Shown piece after piece: positions 1 through 27,998 of a stretch of 64,000 nt of DNA. Numbering within the stretch: the stretch's first letter is position 1; the number at the start of each line of letters is the position of its first letter. The notes beneath the pieces are model-generated. The model ran no database searches. It had not been told where the DNA came from and saw nothing but the letters and a program-made list of their open reading frames with translations. The stretch is taken from contig ML133430.1 of assembly GCA_003864495.1 (NCBI GenBank), forward strand, positions 335,891 to 399,890. Direction: 5' to 3'. This stretch comes from Nemopilema nomurai (lineage: Eukaryota > Cnidaria > Scyphozoa > Rhizostomeae > Rhizostomatidae). A program made the position numbers and the translations under genes.

Positions 1-27
1 ACACGTTGACTTGCTTACTGTTTTTAG

Positions 28-17074
<17,047 letters not shown>

Positions 17075-17600
17075 AGACGTTTGACAGAATAGAATAGTCT
17101 TTTGTAGGGTCAAATTCTGTAAATGCATTTGACAGGAATTTAATTCTAGTTAGACGACCTAGGTTCGTTGTGAAGAAATTTTGTAGCGAATGTCAAGAAA
17201 CTGAAAAAAGTGTAATTATTTTTCGATGCGAAGTTTTTTCATGCGAACTTTCACATGCCAAGTTGTAATGTGTTGATGTAACTCCAAAGAGGTTTCCCGA
17301 TCCATTGAGTTTGAATTTGATGTTGTCAGATGGTTTTGATTTTGCGATTGCCCAGAAAAGAAATCGAAGGCACGAGGTAGCCTATCATGGTATGTTTTGT
17401 TACGGGTATTTTTAAGACGCTGTGATGCCAAACCTTGCATTTGTAATGGCACGAAGGAATCGAGTTGTCAAAGTATCGAAAATGCCAGAAATGCAAGTGG
17501 ATGTATTGCTCTTACACTGTATATCTCTTGCTAGGATTTCCCATTCACCTTTTGTGTGTTCACTGCATGCGTGATAAATAAAGATATTTGCCTTCCAAGG
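17075..17600 (+). terminator. EPRS 3' untranslated region with AATAAA polyadenylation signal
   Basis: After the TAG stop the sequence is non-coding. AATAAA occurs at 17577-17582, about 500 bp downstream, followed by a T/G-rich stretch. It is the first canonical signal after the stop, so cleavage is likely just after it. Inferred from sequence only. Confidence 0.6.
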
Positions 17601-17666
17601 TCTAGGCTTTTGATCGAGCGGGAGACTGCCTCGTTTCCGTTTAAGTAAGGAGCGGTCAATGATGAA

Positions 17667-18507
17667 GAAGCGCCGAAGGCTCCAGATGTCTAACTAGGTC
17701 CGCCAGTGTGAGGCAAATTTTGTTTTGGCGGCCATTTTTAATGTTGGAAAATGAATCTTTGCTAGTACTAAGCCCTTACAATTTCGCGACAAGTAAGGCC
17801 TTATCTAGTGAAGTTCCACATTGATTTTTGGCGTGTAAAGTGGTGAGTTGTCTAAAGATTTCTTTCACATTTTTACTTCTGGTGAACTTTTGAGAACCGT
17901 TCATTAATTGCAGCCCTTTACGTAATTGTATCGCTGACAGTTGCTGCGGTGCACCTACATGAATGTTAAAGGATATTGCAAAGCAAATGCTTGATGGATC
18001 TAAAGACTTTCTGAACAAGCTTTTTTAATTCATTCATTTCAATTCATTTAAACAATGTACAACGTACTTAGGAATGTGAGCAACACTGTCAATGTCCATT
18101 TTAGGCCATTTGTAATGTCAGAAAGTTCGCTCCTTTAGTAAGGATAACATAAACAATGTCATAGGCAACATGATTTCTTACGAAGAATTAAATATCATCT
18201 CCAGAGCTTATCCTGCAGCAAATTAAATCAAAAGTAATTTGTAATAATTTATCGGGTTGTAATACAATGTTTACAAACATGTTTGAAATGCACCGCAGCA
18301 ACCTTGAGCAACACTTGAAACGTTGCAATTCACCACTTCAGAGATTAAAAGTCAGTATCACTAAATCGCCCATTATTTTTCACCAAATTCTAGGTACTGC
18401 CGCTGATTCCTTTTGCCACCATTAAAAATGGCTGCCCAAACAAAATTTGCCTCATAGGGCACAATGGTCAAACGTTTGAGTTAGACATCTAGCGCCTTCG
18501 ACGCTTC
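17667..18507. repeat. Degenerate ~840-bp inverted repeat (probable old DNA transposon/MITE)
   Basis: The outer arms GAAGCGCCGAAGGC (17667 on) and the inverted GAAGCGTCGAAGGC (ending 18507) both continue into AGATGTCTAACT. Further in, 17710-17743 matches the reverse complement of 18420-18453 at 32 of 34 positions. A third matching pair, GTTGCTGCGGTGCA, sits at 17940-17953 and 18289-18302. The arms therefore extend for roughly 300 bp with indels. I could not find a convincing target-site duplication, so the superfamily is unassigned. It lies directly downstream of the EPRS polyadenylation signal. Confidence 0.7.
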
Positions 18508-18735
18508 TATTGGTAACGGCAATATTGACCTTTATTTCAAGCCTCGATCTCAGAACGAGTCTTACCGCTTGGTTCGTTCAAATATATCTGGGGGTGCTTT
18601 GTGGTTGTAAGGGTGCATTCACTCTATACAAGTTCAAAGCAGGGGATGGGGTGCGGCTACCTGGAGGGTGCGGCTACCTGGAGTTCTCAAAAGCCTGGCT
18701 ATTTGTCGCTATGAACCAAGTTGGTTGCTTTAGAG

Positions 18736-19051
18736 CAGGGGTCTCAGACACGCGGCCCGCGGGCCAACTGCGTCCCGCGTGAGGATAATTTGCGGCCCCC
18801 GTCTTGGTATTAAAGAAATGTTAGTGACAAGAAAAAGCGGAAATAGTTTTTGCATACTTAAAGTATGGAGTACGAACAATACCAGGAAGATGAGAGAGCC
18901 AGCCAGGTTGCCACTCTTAAAACACGCCTAGTGCCGCAAAGGACTTGTTCACGTTTTATCAACGCTTTTCTTGTGGAAATCCTGATGCGGCCCAGCCTCA
19001 CCCAGACTCTGCCTCCAGCGGCCCCCAGGGAAATTGAGTTTGAGACCCCTG
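18736..19051. mobile_element. Non-autonomous hAT-like element (316 bp)
   Basis: The left end CAGGGGTCTCAGACACG and the right end GTTTGAGACCCCTG are inverted copies. The 8-bp flanks CTTTAGAG (18728-18735) and CTTTACAG (19052-19059) match at 7 of 8 positions, as expected for an old hAT target duplication. The CAGGGGTCTCA end followed by GCGGCCCGCGGGCC resembles the widespread Charlie-type hAT ends. There is no transposase in it. Confidence 0.82.
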
Positions 19052-19059
19052 CTTTACAG

Positions 19060-20382
19060 GGTGACGTAGATTTGAACAGCCTTTTCCTATTTTATATCGT
19101 TTTCATCAATAACCAAACAGGGCTTCACGAAATAGTGTTTTTTCGGTAAACTTGGACAACTGATGAACTTCTTTTGATAGTATTTACGAAAATCAGCGCT
19201 TCTGTGATGTCAAGACATGAGGCAAAGAAAGAAAATTTGAATCTAGACGAAGAATTAATCTCAAGGTAAGATACGATGGAACAATTTAAAACTTCAAGAG
19301 CTGCTACATCTCTGAAAACAATTATATGTACAAATTTCACTTGAAAGACTTTCGACCTGCATTAAAACAACTTTGAAATGCGAATTTTGTATAGAGACAG
19401 ATGCTTAGTAAGTTCCAACGGCTACGGTCTAGATTAAGATTTAAGTTGCAAAACATTTAAACGAAGTGAGTCGTATTGAATGTAATGTTCTTTCATCTCC
19501 TCTCGTCTCCGCGGTCGCTTCTTTCACACAAGTCGAATAGTAAAACTAATGAAGTATTACTCGTACCCAGGTTTTCAAAGTGATTTCTCGGACTTAATTG
19601 TATTGGTAACTTAAATTCATCGAGCAATCTTGGAAGAATTCTTTCGCTGCAAGGGCCATCATTTTTATTTGTTTCTTAGGGGTCAGATCTTTGAAATCCC
19701 TTGGTGGACAAAACGTGGGAATGCTTAGTTTCTCGGTCCCTTGAGCCAACCCTGGCCATCATTCAAATGGAATTACATCATACCCTTCCTTCAGGAACCA
19801 AAAAGGCACTCAAGTGTTGGCCTGGGTTTCGCGGTTCAATACAGCAGTCGTCAACTCACAGAGCGAAGAAGAATCGTGTTTTGGTCGAGTGCAAATAATG
19901 GCTGCAGTCTCAGAGCACGGGAGAGAAGTGCAGCTACAAACCGGTGAGTAAACCTTTTCGCTCCAAATGTTGCTTTTTAGGCCACAAAAATGCTGTTCAT
20001 GAAAATGGCATTCGTCTTTTGATGGTGCTACACCAAACAATAAAATCGATTAAATGGCCCTCTACTGTAAAAAAGCATATTAAATAATACATCGCTCCGA
20101 TGAAGAACAACAAAACATAATTTGTACATGAAACTCGGAAAAATTACAAACGAGTTCAAAAAATTGGTCTAAATGAAAACTAAAATCTAATTGCTCTGTA
20201 TCTTATCATATAGCGTTGAATAGAGGCTGGCCTCGTCTCCTTGCATCATATCAGTTGAATCCAGACAATGTCAAAATCGTCAGACCATTTTGTCACCGGA
20301 ATCCCCCCTCCTCTAAATAATCGTAACTAAACTAAAATAATTCTAACTTAAGCTGGCAAACGACAAAATCTTGTTTTTGCAC
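19060..20382. other. Convergent intergenic spacer between EPRS and the T-box gene
   Basis: AT-rich sequence with only short chance open frames. The end nearest the T-box gene will include the region downstream of that gene's polyadenylation site. I see no further gene. Confidence 0.6.
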
Positions 20383-20388
20383 TTTATT
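20383..20388 (-). terminator. Polyadenylation signal of the T-box gene
   Basis: TTTATT on the plus strand reads AATAAA on the minus strand, about 90 bp past the T-box stop codon at 20480. This spacing suits a short 3' untranslated region. Confidence 0.6.
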
Positions 20389-20479
20389 TATAGAGAAATT
20401 CTCTGCTCCATTATGAAGAAAAGATAAAATCATAATATTTTCCAATTAAAATTCAAAATCAAAGACGAAGCATTTTGTG

Positions 20480-23400
20480 TTACATATATGCTGGAGGCCC
20501 TGTGTGATACCAGTTGAGGCTCTGTGTGTATGCATCGTTTGGTAGTGCTTGACGGGAAACTGCCGCTGAAAACGAGGTATCTGCATTCTCGTACGTTTCA
20601 CGTGAGCTTGAGAAGGGCACGCTGGAGTACGACCCTGGCTCTACCGGTATAGCACCGTAAATCGGCGCGAACTGTCGTACTTGGTCGCCGCTGTCGACGG
20701 AGGCTGCAAAGTCGGCGTGTCTCGTCATCGGCACGGGTTGGTAGGGCGATGGGCTTGGCGACTGCGAGCCGGGGCTGTCGTGTACCGAGCTGGATGCGGC
20801 CTTGGACGCCGAGTTCTGTTTGGGCGAGAAACCCTCCGACCTCTGGCCGCCCTTTCCGTTGTCCTCTTGCTTCACGACCGTAGCAGTACCATCGGGCAAT
20901 TCGCACTTCAACGCTGCAAATGAAAATAGGCCGATCATAATGGCTGCATCGTGTTGGTAGGTACTTCTAGGTTTTATCATGCATAGCAATTTTAAAAAGC
21001 CTACCAAAGTTGGAAAATGTTGTCGTATGCCTACTGGCATTGCAATGAGGGGCTTACAGAATATATTAAGATCGCAGTTTACTTCATCTTCAATTCACAA
21101 AACAGTGGAAACGTACCCTAGAGTACATGTGAATTGAGTATGTTGCCAACCCAACCACAACACAACTGAGCGTCGGCCAAGTCACGTGAAATAATTAGAG
21201 GCAGCCCACGTGGACAATATGAGCCACACTCGACTCAAAAACAAACCACTGTAACATTTACCTTTGGGGCTCCTGGAACTAACGTCTGATAAATTCGGGG
21301 AGCTGCTTTTTCTCTGGATAGGCAAGTCCAAACTGCCTTCTTCGTACTGGTCATCTCCGTCTTGTGTGACACTTTGTCTTTTTCGATAATTGTCCCTGTA
21401 GATACCAAAATAGTAATTTTTAGGACGGGAAAAACTTTTGAGAAACAAGTTTCCAAATAGACAAGGCTACAGAGTACTAAATGATTTATTACGTCAGCTG
21501 CATTTCTAAATAGGCTGTTCACGACACTCACAGTTGTAGTTGGAAGAGGGTATTGGAAGAGGGTAAAAACACTGAAGCTACAAGGGGTAGAAGCGTACCT
21601 CCTGCCAGCACCGTTTTCTCTAAAACCTTTCGCAAATGGGTTGTTGTCAATCTTTAGTTGAGTGACCTAAACGAAAAGGAAGGTATTAATAGAGCAAGCT
21701 GAAAGAAAATAAAGCTTAGAGGACTCAGAAAATGGAGTGTGCAGACCACTAAGGGGTCCTATTGAGACGATTGGAAAAAATTAACGAGAAAGAGATAAAC
21801 GGGAAATGAAAGCAAACGCTACCTTCTCGTTTTGATATGCAGTTACAGCAATAAACTTTGTTTCTGGAAAGTTGAATGTAAAGAACGGCTGGTATCGAAG
21901 AGTGTAGATGTCGCTTGCTTTGACGAAGTGGAGTCGTGGTTGGTACCGATGCATTGAGTTTAAGATGATCTAAAATAAATTGGTGGATAAGTTACGGCTT
22001 GCACAAGACTCAGTCGTGGTAAATAAATGAAATTATATAACTGGCCTATGCATCATTGAATACAACGAAATTCCTATATGAATAATACTGCTGAAAGATT
22101 ATTGGAGGCTGGAGCAAAAAGGGTTCTAGATGACGCAATGCCAAGTCTTAATGTTGCTTTTGTTATTGCTAGAAGCTACTGTCTAGTTAGTCGAATGCTA
22201 TATGAAAATTCTATTTGAACAAGTTTCAAATGATTCAACGATTGGTAATTAAATGAATTTAGCGGAATGCGTGAGCGCCATCTTTATTTTGTTAGAACCA
22301 TTTGCAACCCGGACCACTTGCATTCGAGTGGTCATCTTCCCCTGCTCCTAAGGGGAGCTTGGTTAGCAAACAAACATGGCCGCTTACATGTCCTTGGCTA
22401 TCCATGGTACTGTTAGTGAGCTTGACCTTGTGGAAGGCGATCACTTGCTTCATCCACTGTGCCCCTGTGCTCGGTGAATCTGGGTGGATGTACAGTCTGC
22501 TGGGCATTCCGGGTTCGGCCTTCCCAGCGACGACCCATTCGCTGTTGTGGTACTTGTATCGATTGTCGTCCAGGGGGATCACGTCGAACAGCACGAAGTA
22601 CTTGGTCTGTGGTTCCAAGCCCTGAACGCAGATCCTCATCGGCGGAAACATGCGCCTTAAAAGAGAAAGGAATTGGCGATCAGATTACTGTTCATTAATG
22701 CACATTGCAAGGGTCCACAGCTAAAGCCAAGGTGTGACGTTGTTCGACTTCAGAGGGACTCTTCTCTTTGAGGCTGACACCTTCCAGCGGCTGCCCTTTC
22801 AGAGGTTTCTCCGCGGTTGTGGTTCCATGCCAGTTCGACTTAACGCCACCATAAAACAGTGTAGATTGCGGAAAAGTTACTTTTTTATTGAAAAGATCCT
22901 GATTCATCAAAAGTAGCTACAAAAACCGTTGGTAATTTGCGATAGAATATCATTTTCTGTCAAAGAATCAATCTTCTAATATGAAACATTAATCATATAC
23001 TACAATCTATCATATGTTGTTGACAGGAATAGAATATCTCGTTGATGATTCTGTCCCCTAACTGCCCGGCAAAGATAAGAGATCTGGGTTAGAGTATTCA
23101 GTTCTACGTCATTCGCCAAAGTGTTATAATCCTAGCGTTGCTTGGAATACATTTAAAGCTCTTACTTTGGAATGCAAAACTGGCTATAGCTTACTTTCGC
23201 ACTAACAAACAAGAGTTCATATCATTGGATTGCTTCTATTCTTTATACCATTTATTGAATTCTACAATTATTTCATTATTTTGCTTCCAAAAAGGCTGCT
23301 ACTTTAACAAAGTTTCACTGTTTTATAAATGCTCAATATGAAATGAGGAGACTATGAGGATTGCCTTTGAAAACAAGTACATGGAAGGTTCTCGTTGACA

Positions 23401-26262
23401 AAATTTACCGCTTAAATTTATGAATTATCCTACAACGCCGTAATTTTTTCAAGTCCTTAGTACTCAGATTAGCCCTAGATACAGCGGGCAGAAGTGTTAA
23501 CAAAACTGGCTTCGACACATGTTCAGCTTCTGAGAAGTTAGTGCTTGGCGGCACGCCGTTCCCCATTTAGCTGCAAACATGGCCGAGTTTCTATTGAACA
23601 TATCCAATGTGATTTCCTTCGGCCACATTAATGAATCATATGGATTAAAGCCGAAAGCGAGAAAACTTGAGCATGGTCACACTTAGGCCGGGAAAAAAGT
23701 GCGCATCAACACGCTCGAGGTGTCACAAAAGCTTCGTGGCTATTACGCTGTTGTTTTGAGCTGATTTTCGTATTCAAAACATGTCACGTGCTTTCCTCAA
23801 TAGCAACATACGTTTCTCCAAGGCTAACTATTTCTGGTTACCGGGTAAAGGTGTGAAACACATGAATAATGTAATTCCCCTCGTTTCCGCTTGACGGGGG
23901 TGTTAGCGAACGTTCGGGCACACGCGGGAAGGCATATTATCTTTTATATTCCGTTTAAGATCGTGAAAACAGTTTTTATCGTTTATTGTTTTCCCTTATC
24001 ATAAGAATGCAATTTAACTTCTTTGATTATCTCTAAGTTTTGAAAAAAAGTCATTGATACCCTACAGTACATCTTTCGCTCGCATGGCATTTTTTTACAT
24101 CTTTCATAACTCTTTCATAGCAAGCTGTGAACTTTTCAAAAAGATAGAAAATCAAGACGGAATTGGAAACATAAATTTGCAAAACGGTTAGATGATGATG
24201 AAAATATGATGTTTCGATTCTTTTAGTTACTGGCATAAGTTAGTCCATTCCCCGATCCAAATGGCCTACTCAATTCAACTACGGAGGAGCATGTAAAGGC
24301 TATAGGTCACGACCTCCTTGCAAGGTCGGCGCACTCATTCTTCATAGGTCAATACTTCTATTCTCTAGTGGCAACTGTTTCTGAACACGGCAGAAGGTGC
24401 GGCTTGTTTACGAAGAAATGCGCAGCATGTTTCTGCATTGTGCCTATTGTGATGCAAATGAGTTCACGGCTTTTTTGAAAAAACCTGGCCATTTTCACAA
24501 GTTGGTCACCAGGGAAAATTCATTTGAGGACAAAGGACAAACTATTCATGCAGGTAGAATAATGGCAAAGGCGTTCAATTAGCAAAAACAGATACAAGAA
24601 CCTTTTGGGAATTCCCTCATGTCCCTTGCTTATGATGATCTAAGACAGCAGTTTACTCTCACAAAATGTTATCTAAATTGAATGCTTGAAAATATTTTTT
24701 AAGAAGAGCTGATTCACTTAATGCCTTCCCAGCAGATTTACTGAATTTATTGTGGGGAAATCCTCAATACAATTTAGGTATAGCTTACGCCGAAATCAAA
24801 ACAGTGCACCTGAAAAAATCTTCTTTAAGTATTCGCACAAATGAATGACACGCGTTTTACCAGGAGTAGTCCAGGAAAAAGCCTAAGCTCCTACTACTTC
24901 AAGGAAATACTTAAAAAGGTTAATTTTTGATAGAAATAGAACTTCCTGTGAAATCCTAACGAGGAAGCACTTGCTCTGGCCAAAAAAGAGGTATACGTCA
25001 TAGTCGACTGTCCTAACTATCTTTGAAATCAGGCGAGGAATGTCCCACTCTTGGCCATGTTCCTTAAAAGGAGTCTCGCACGTTAGCGGCTACAAACCGA
25101 ACACCCGAATTATACTCCAGCTCGCACCCAATTAGGAACAGGTCAAATCTATCTCTTCATACGCAAAATTTCATCAACTTCCACTGTTGTGAAAACAAAA
25201 CAATTATTTCCTTTCGACGAACGCTTACTCCCATGCTAGCGTATAGATATATCTGAACTCACTTAAAGCCAAGGTATTTTGACGAATTAAGACGTTGCCT
25301 TGTAGAAAGAATAATGCAAAGAAGAAAGTAATACCTTCCAGTCTTTGTGATGATCATTTCAGTACCCAAGGAATCAAATTTTGTCCAGAGATCTTTGTTT
25401 TCAAGATGAATTCGTATGCTGTTGTCTCTGCTTGGTGGCATGGAAGGGAACCTGGGTGCGGGGCAGGTCGGAAACGGCAGTGCTTGTGGCATTTGCTCTT
25501 CTGGTTTGTATTCATCAAGGCCTCTTGCCTGACCCATATCAGTATAGTCAGCTGAAATGAGAAACAGATATTAGCTAGCTTCAAAACACAAATGAAGTCT
25601 TAAAAAGTATCATGACGCAAGGAATAGATGAGCAACAGGGTCAGGCTTACAAAATCATTTTCTTTCGGATCTTTAATAATGATTCGAGTGACGAGTGACG
25701 TCTTGAAAAATTAAGAATTAATGCAAAAAGCAATAGATTTGACGAGGATCGAACTTTAAGTAGAGAATTCATCGAGCATCCTGTTTTAAAATGCAAATTA
25801 CAAAAGCTATTGACTTTTTTTTAGAAATTTATCTAAAGAAAGGCAAAGATCGCTTTGCCGTATATGGTGATTTTGATCTGGTTTTAACGTTTGAGAGGAA
25901 AGGACAGATGTCTAAGAAGAAACAAGGAAAGAACAACATGCAAAAAGCCTAACATTGCTAGCAAGCAAGAAAGCTTTATTTGTAACTTTTTAAATGCGAT
26001 TATCAAAAACATTTTACAGCAAAACAGCTTCAAGACTTTGATGCAATAAGATCTTACCATTTCCAAAGATTGATTCACTATGACTGGGAAAGGAATTCTG
26101 AAACGCCGGATACTGTCCTGTAAGTCTTTGCGACACAAGAGAGTTGATGGAGAACGCTCTTGACCTTGCCGAGAAGTAGTCCTCATTTTCGTAGAGGCCA
26201 AGAGAGGGACAAGAAGGCATAGGATACCTTGCGGCCGATATGGGATTCCAGTTAGTCTCCAT
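20480..26262 (-). CDS. T-box transcription factor, Tbx2/3-like (Tbx2/3/4/5 group), complete coding region
   Basis: This is a nuclear DNA-binding developmental regulator. Seven minus-strand exons, 26058-26262, 25335-25551, 22388-22655, 21823-21969, 21599-21666, 21262-21395 and 20480-20913, join in consistent phase to give 490 residues. The T-box spans about residues 114-301. It begins [18 protein letters not shown] and contains [65 protein letters not shown] and [11 protein letters not shown]. The tail of the domain ([19 protein letters not shown]) favours Tbx2/3, while [12 protein letters not shown] is nearer Tbx4/5. Residues 37-44 (FSINSLVS) resemble an eh1 Groucho-binding motif. The start is chosen because an in-frame stop lies six bases upstream of the ATG. 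The C-terminal region is Ser/Pro-rich, as expected for a regulatory tail. Confidence 0.93.
22656..25334 (-). other. Large intron inside the T-box coding region
   Basis: The intron splits the Arg-Arg codon region just before MFPPMR, with phases AG|G matching on both sides. The sequence is AT-rich and I see no exon, RNA gene or bounded repeat in it. The open frame at 24397-24582 looks like chance. Confidence 0.75.
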
Positions 26263-26806
26263 CGATTACAGACTTGAATGTTTTCGACACTTTGCGATGA
26301 AGTTAGCAAAGCAAGGCGATCGTTCTCACAAATTTTTCACAGATTGTTTCGCCAAGACAAGATTCAACTGCTAAAGAAGTGTTGAGGCTCTTTATCAAGA
26401 CACCAGCACCATTCAAATTTGCATTTCCCCAGAGTGCGCATTGTTCCGCGCAACACAGAACAATATATCAATCATTGTTGAATGTGTCGGAATACAATAG
26501 GAGGCCAAGCAAGGCAATGCCTTGGTCGGATTGTCAGTAGCCAAATAACAAATAAAACCCGTCAAAGAAGCTCCTTCTTAGCGGAGACCAATGCTGCTAG
26601 TAAGTGGGGAAAGATGCTCCTTCGTAGTGACGGACGGGCGCCACGTTACATAACCAAAAACCAGTTTGCTGTAATACTGAAATATTAAAAGAAAGGCTTG
26701 CCGGGATGCATCTAACCTGTTCTGAGAAGTGTGCTATGAAAGGCGTGCTTCGATGAAACTCAAACCGAATCTCGTGAAATAAAGAAGGAATCTTTTCAAA
26801 AGGTAA

Positions 26807-27003
26807 TCAAGCCTTAAAAGAAAGAAATTTTTTATCGTCCTTGTGATGCATTTCACACGACAAAGGTTGATCAGAAAATACTGTGAATGCTGCAGGAGAA
26901 CCAGCTAAAGGGGCTACAAATTTGAAAAACCTTTCATCCCCTAGAGTCAAACAGGGTTTATTTGAATAATTCACCCAATCGTTTGAAGAAAACGCATTCA
27001 CTG
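26807..27003 (-). CDS. Possible last exon of the unrecognised minus-strand gene (speculative)
   Basis: Reading on the minus strand, TATCATCAG at 27004-27012 could be an acceptor. The exon would start TG AAT GCG and stay open for about 65 residues to a TGA at 26807. Its phase fits the one-base overhang left by the donor at 28004. The peptide (NDWVNYSNKPCLTLGDERFF and onward) matches nothing I know, and the acceptor has a weak pyrimidine tract. No AATAAA follows closely. The alternative is that the gene simply ends at the TAG at 27999. Confidence 0.2.
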
Positions 27004-27724
27004 ATGATACAGGTTCAATTATACTCGAACCAGCGAAGGCTCTTAAACGAAAGTACCTCTTAAAGGCCTAAAGTTTGTGACATGAAGACACAGGTGACTT
27101 TGACATTTGATAAGTTACGCTTGCCGTCCAGGAAACAGATCTAATTTTCATACTCGAAATTTTGAGCTGTTTTTATAATGCAAAAGAGATTACCAAAAGT
27201 TAGTTCTGAATGAGACAGAATCGAACAATACAGTTACCTCAGGTAACACCTGGCGAAGCTTCGGCAAAAAAGCAAAGTCACGTTTGTACGCAACACCAAC
27301 AACAATAGAAAGGAGGCCGAAGAAAGCAGCAACAGCAACAAAAAGAGAATGAAGAGAGAGCCAAAATGATCAAAGATCGAGTTGATATGCTCGAATACGC
27401 TGAGAATGTCAAAGAAGTAACTACAAGAGAAGGGAAGGTAGAGCCTTTGAGCAGTCGTCCAATTTTGAATGCGCTCTGATGTACCAATAGTGACCAGAGC
27501 AATTCCGAGGATCATCGATCTATTTGTAGGATGCTAAAGAAGATACTGAGAAGTTTTCTAGCCTTTTCCATGCCGTAAAAAGAGGCCTTCTACCATCTAG
27601 AGTTGGGGCGATTTGCAACTCTTGCAGCCTCAACTCTCAGTGAGGCTCCTACTCTCAGTCTAGCGCCACGCACAAAGGATGTTTTGAGAGGGAAGAGGGG
27701 CTTGATTAAATAAGCAAGGGGGAG

Positions 27725-27726
<2 letters not shown>

Positions 27727-27766
<40 letters not shown>
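27727..27766. repeat. (GA)n microsatellite
   Basis: About 20 uninterrupted GA dinucleotides lie upstream of the T-box gene. GA tracts near developmental promoters can be functional in some animals, but nothing here shows it. Confidence 0.95.
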
Positions 27767-27768
<2 letters not shown>

Positions 27769-27998
27769 TTTGGTGCATTAAGACACAAACAGATATAAAT
27801 CTGAAGATAGCCGACAAGAGGGGGGCTTTAAAATCAATATTCTTAGTGGAAATCCTTTCTGAACAGCCCCTCAAGAACATCCTGCAGCAATTAGGTACAC
27901 AAAGTATAGGCAATATAAAAACTCATCTTCTAAAAGAGAAGGAAGAAGCCGGAGCACTACCAATCACTGGTTTTAACATTATCAATATAATGAAGAGG

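Larger units (their letters stand above)
26263..27998 (-). other. Upstream region of the T-box gene
   Basis: This should contain the T-box 5' untranslated region and promoter, but no core element is convincing. A (GA)n microsatellite lies at about 27727-27766. One minus-strand open frame, 26807-27003, follows a possible acceptor (CAG ending at 27004) with a phase matching the donor of the next gene upstream. It might be a terminal exon of that gene and is listed separately. Confidence 0.5.

Noticed and set aside
20598..20923. Antisense and alternative-frame open frames over the T-box last exon
   Set aside because: They are shadows caused by the GC-rich Ser/Pro codons of the real C-terminal exon.
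27234..27515. Hydrophobic Leu/Phe-rich minus-strand frame suggesting a membrane protein
   Set aside because: The hydrophobic run comes from an AGCAACAGCAACAAAAAG-type low-complexity stretch, and neighbouring frames are equally open.
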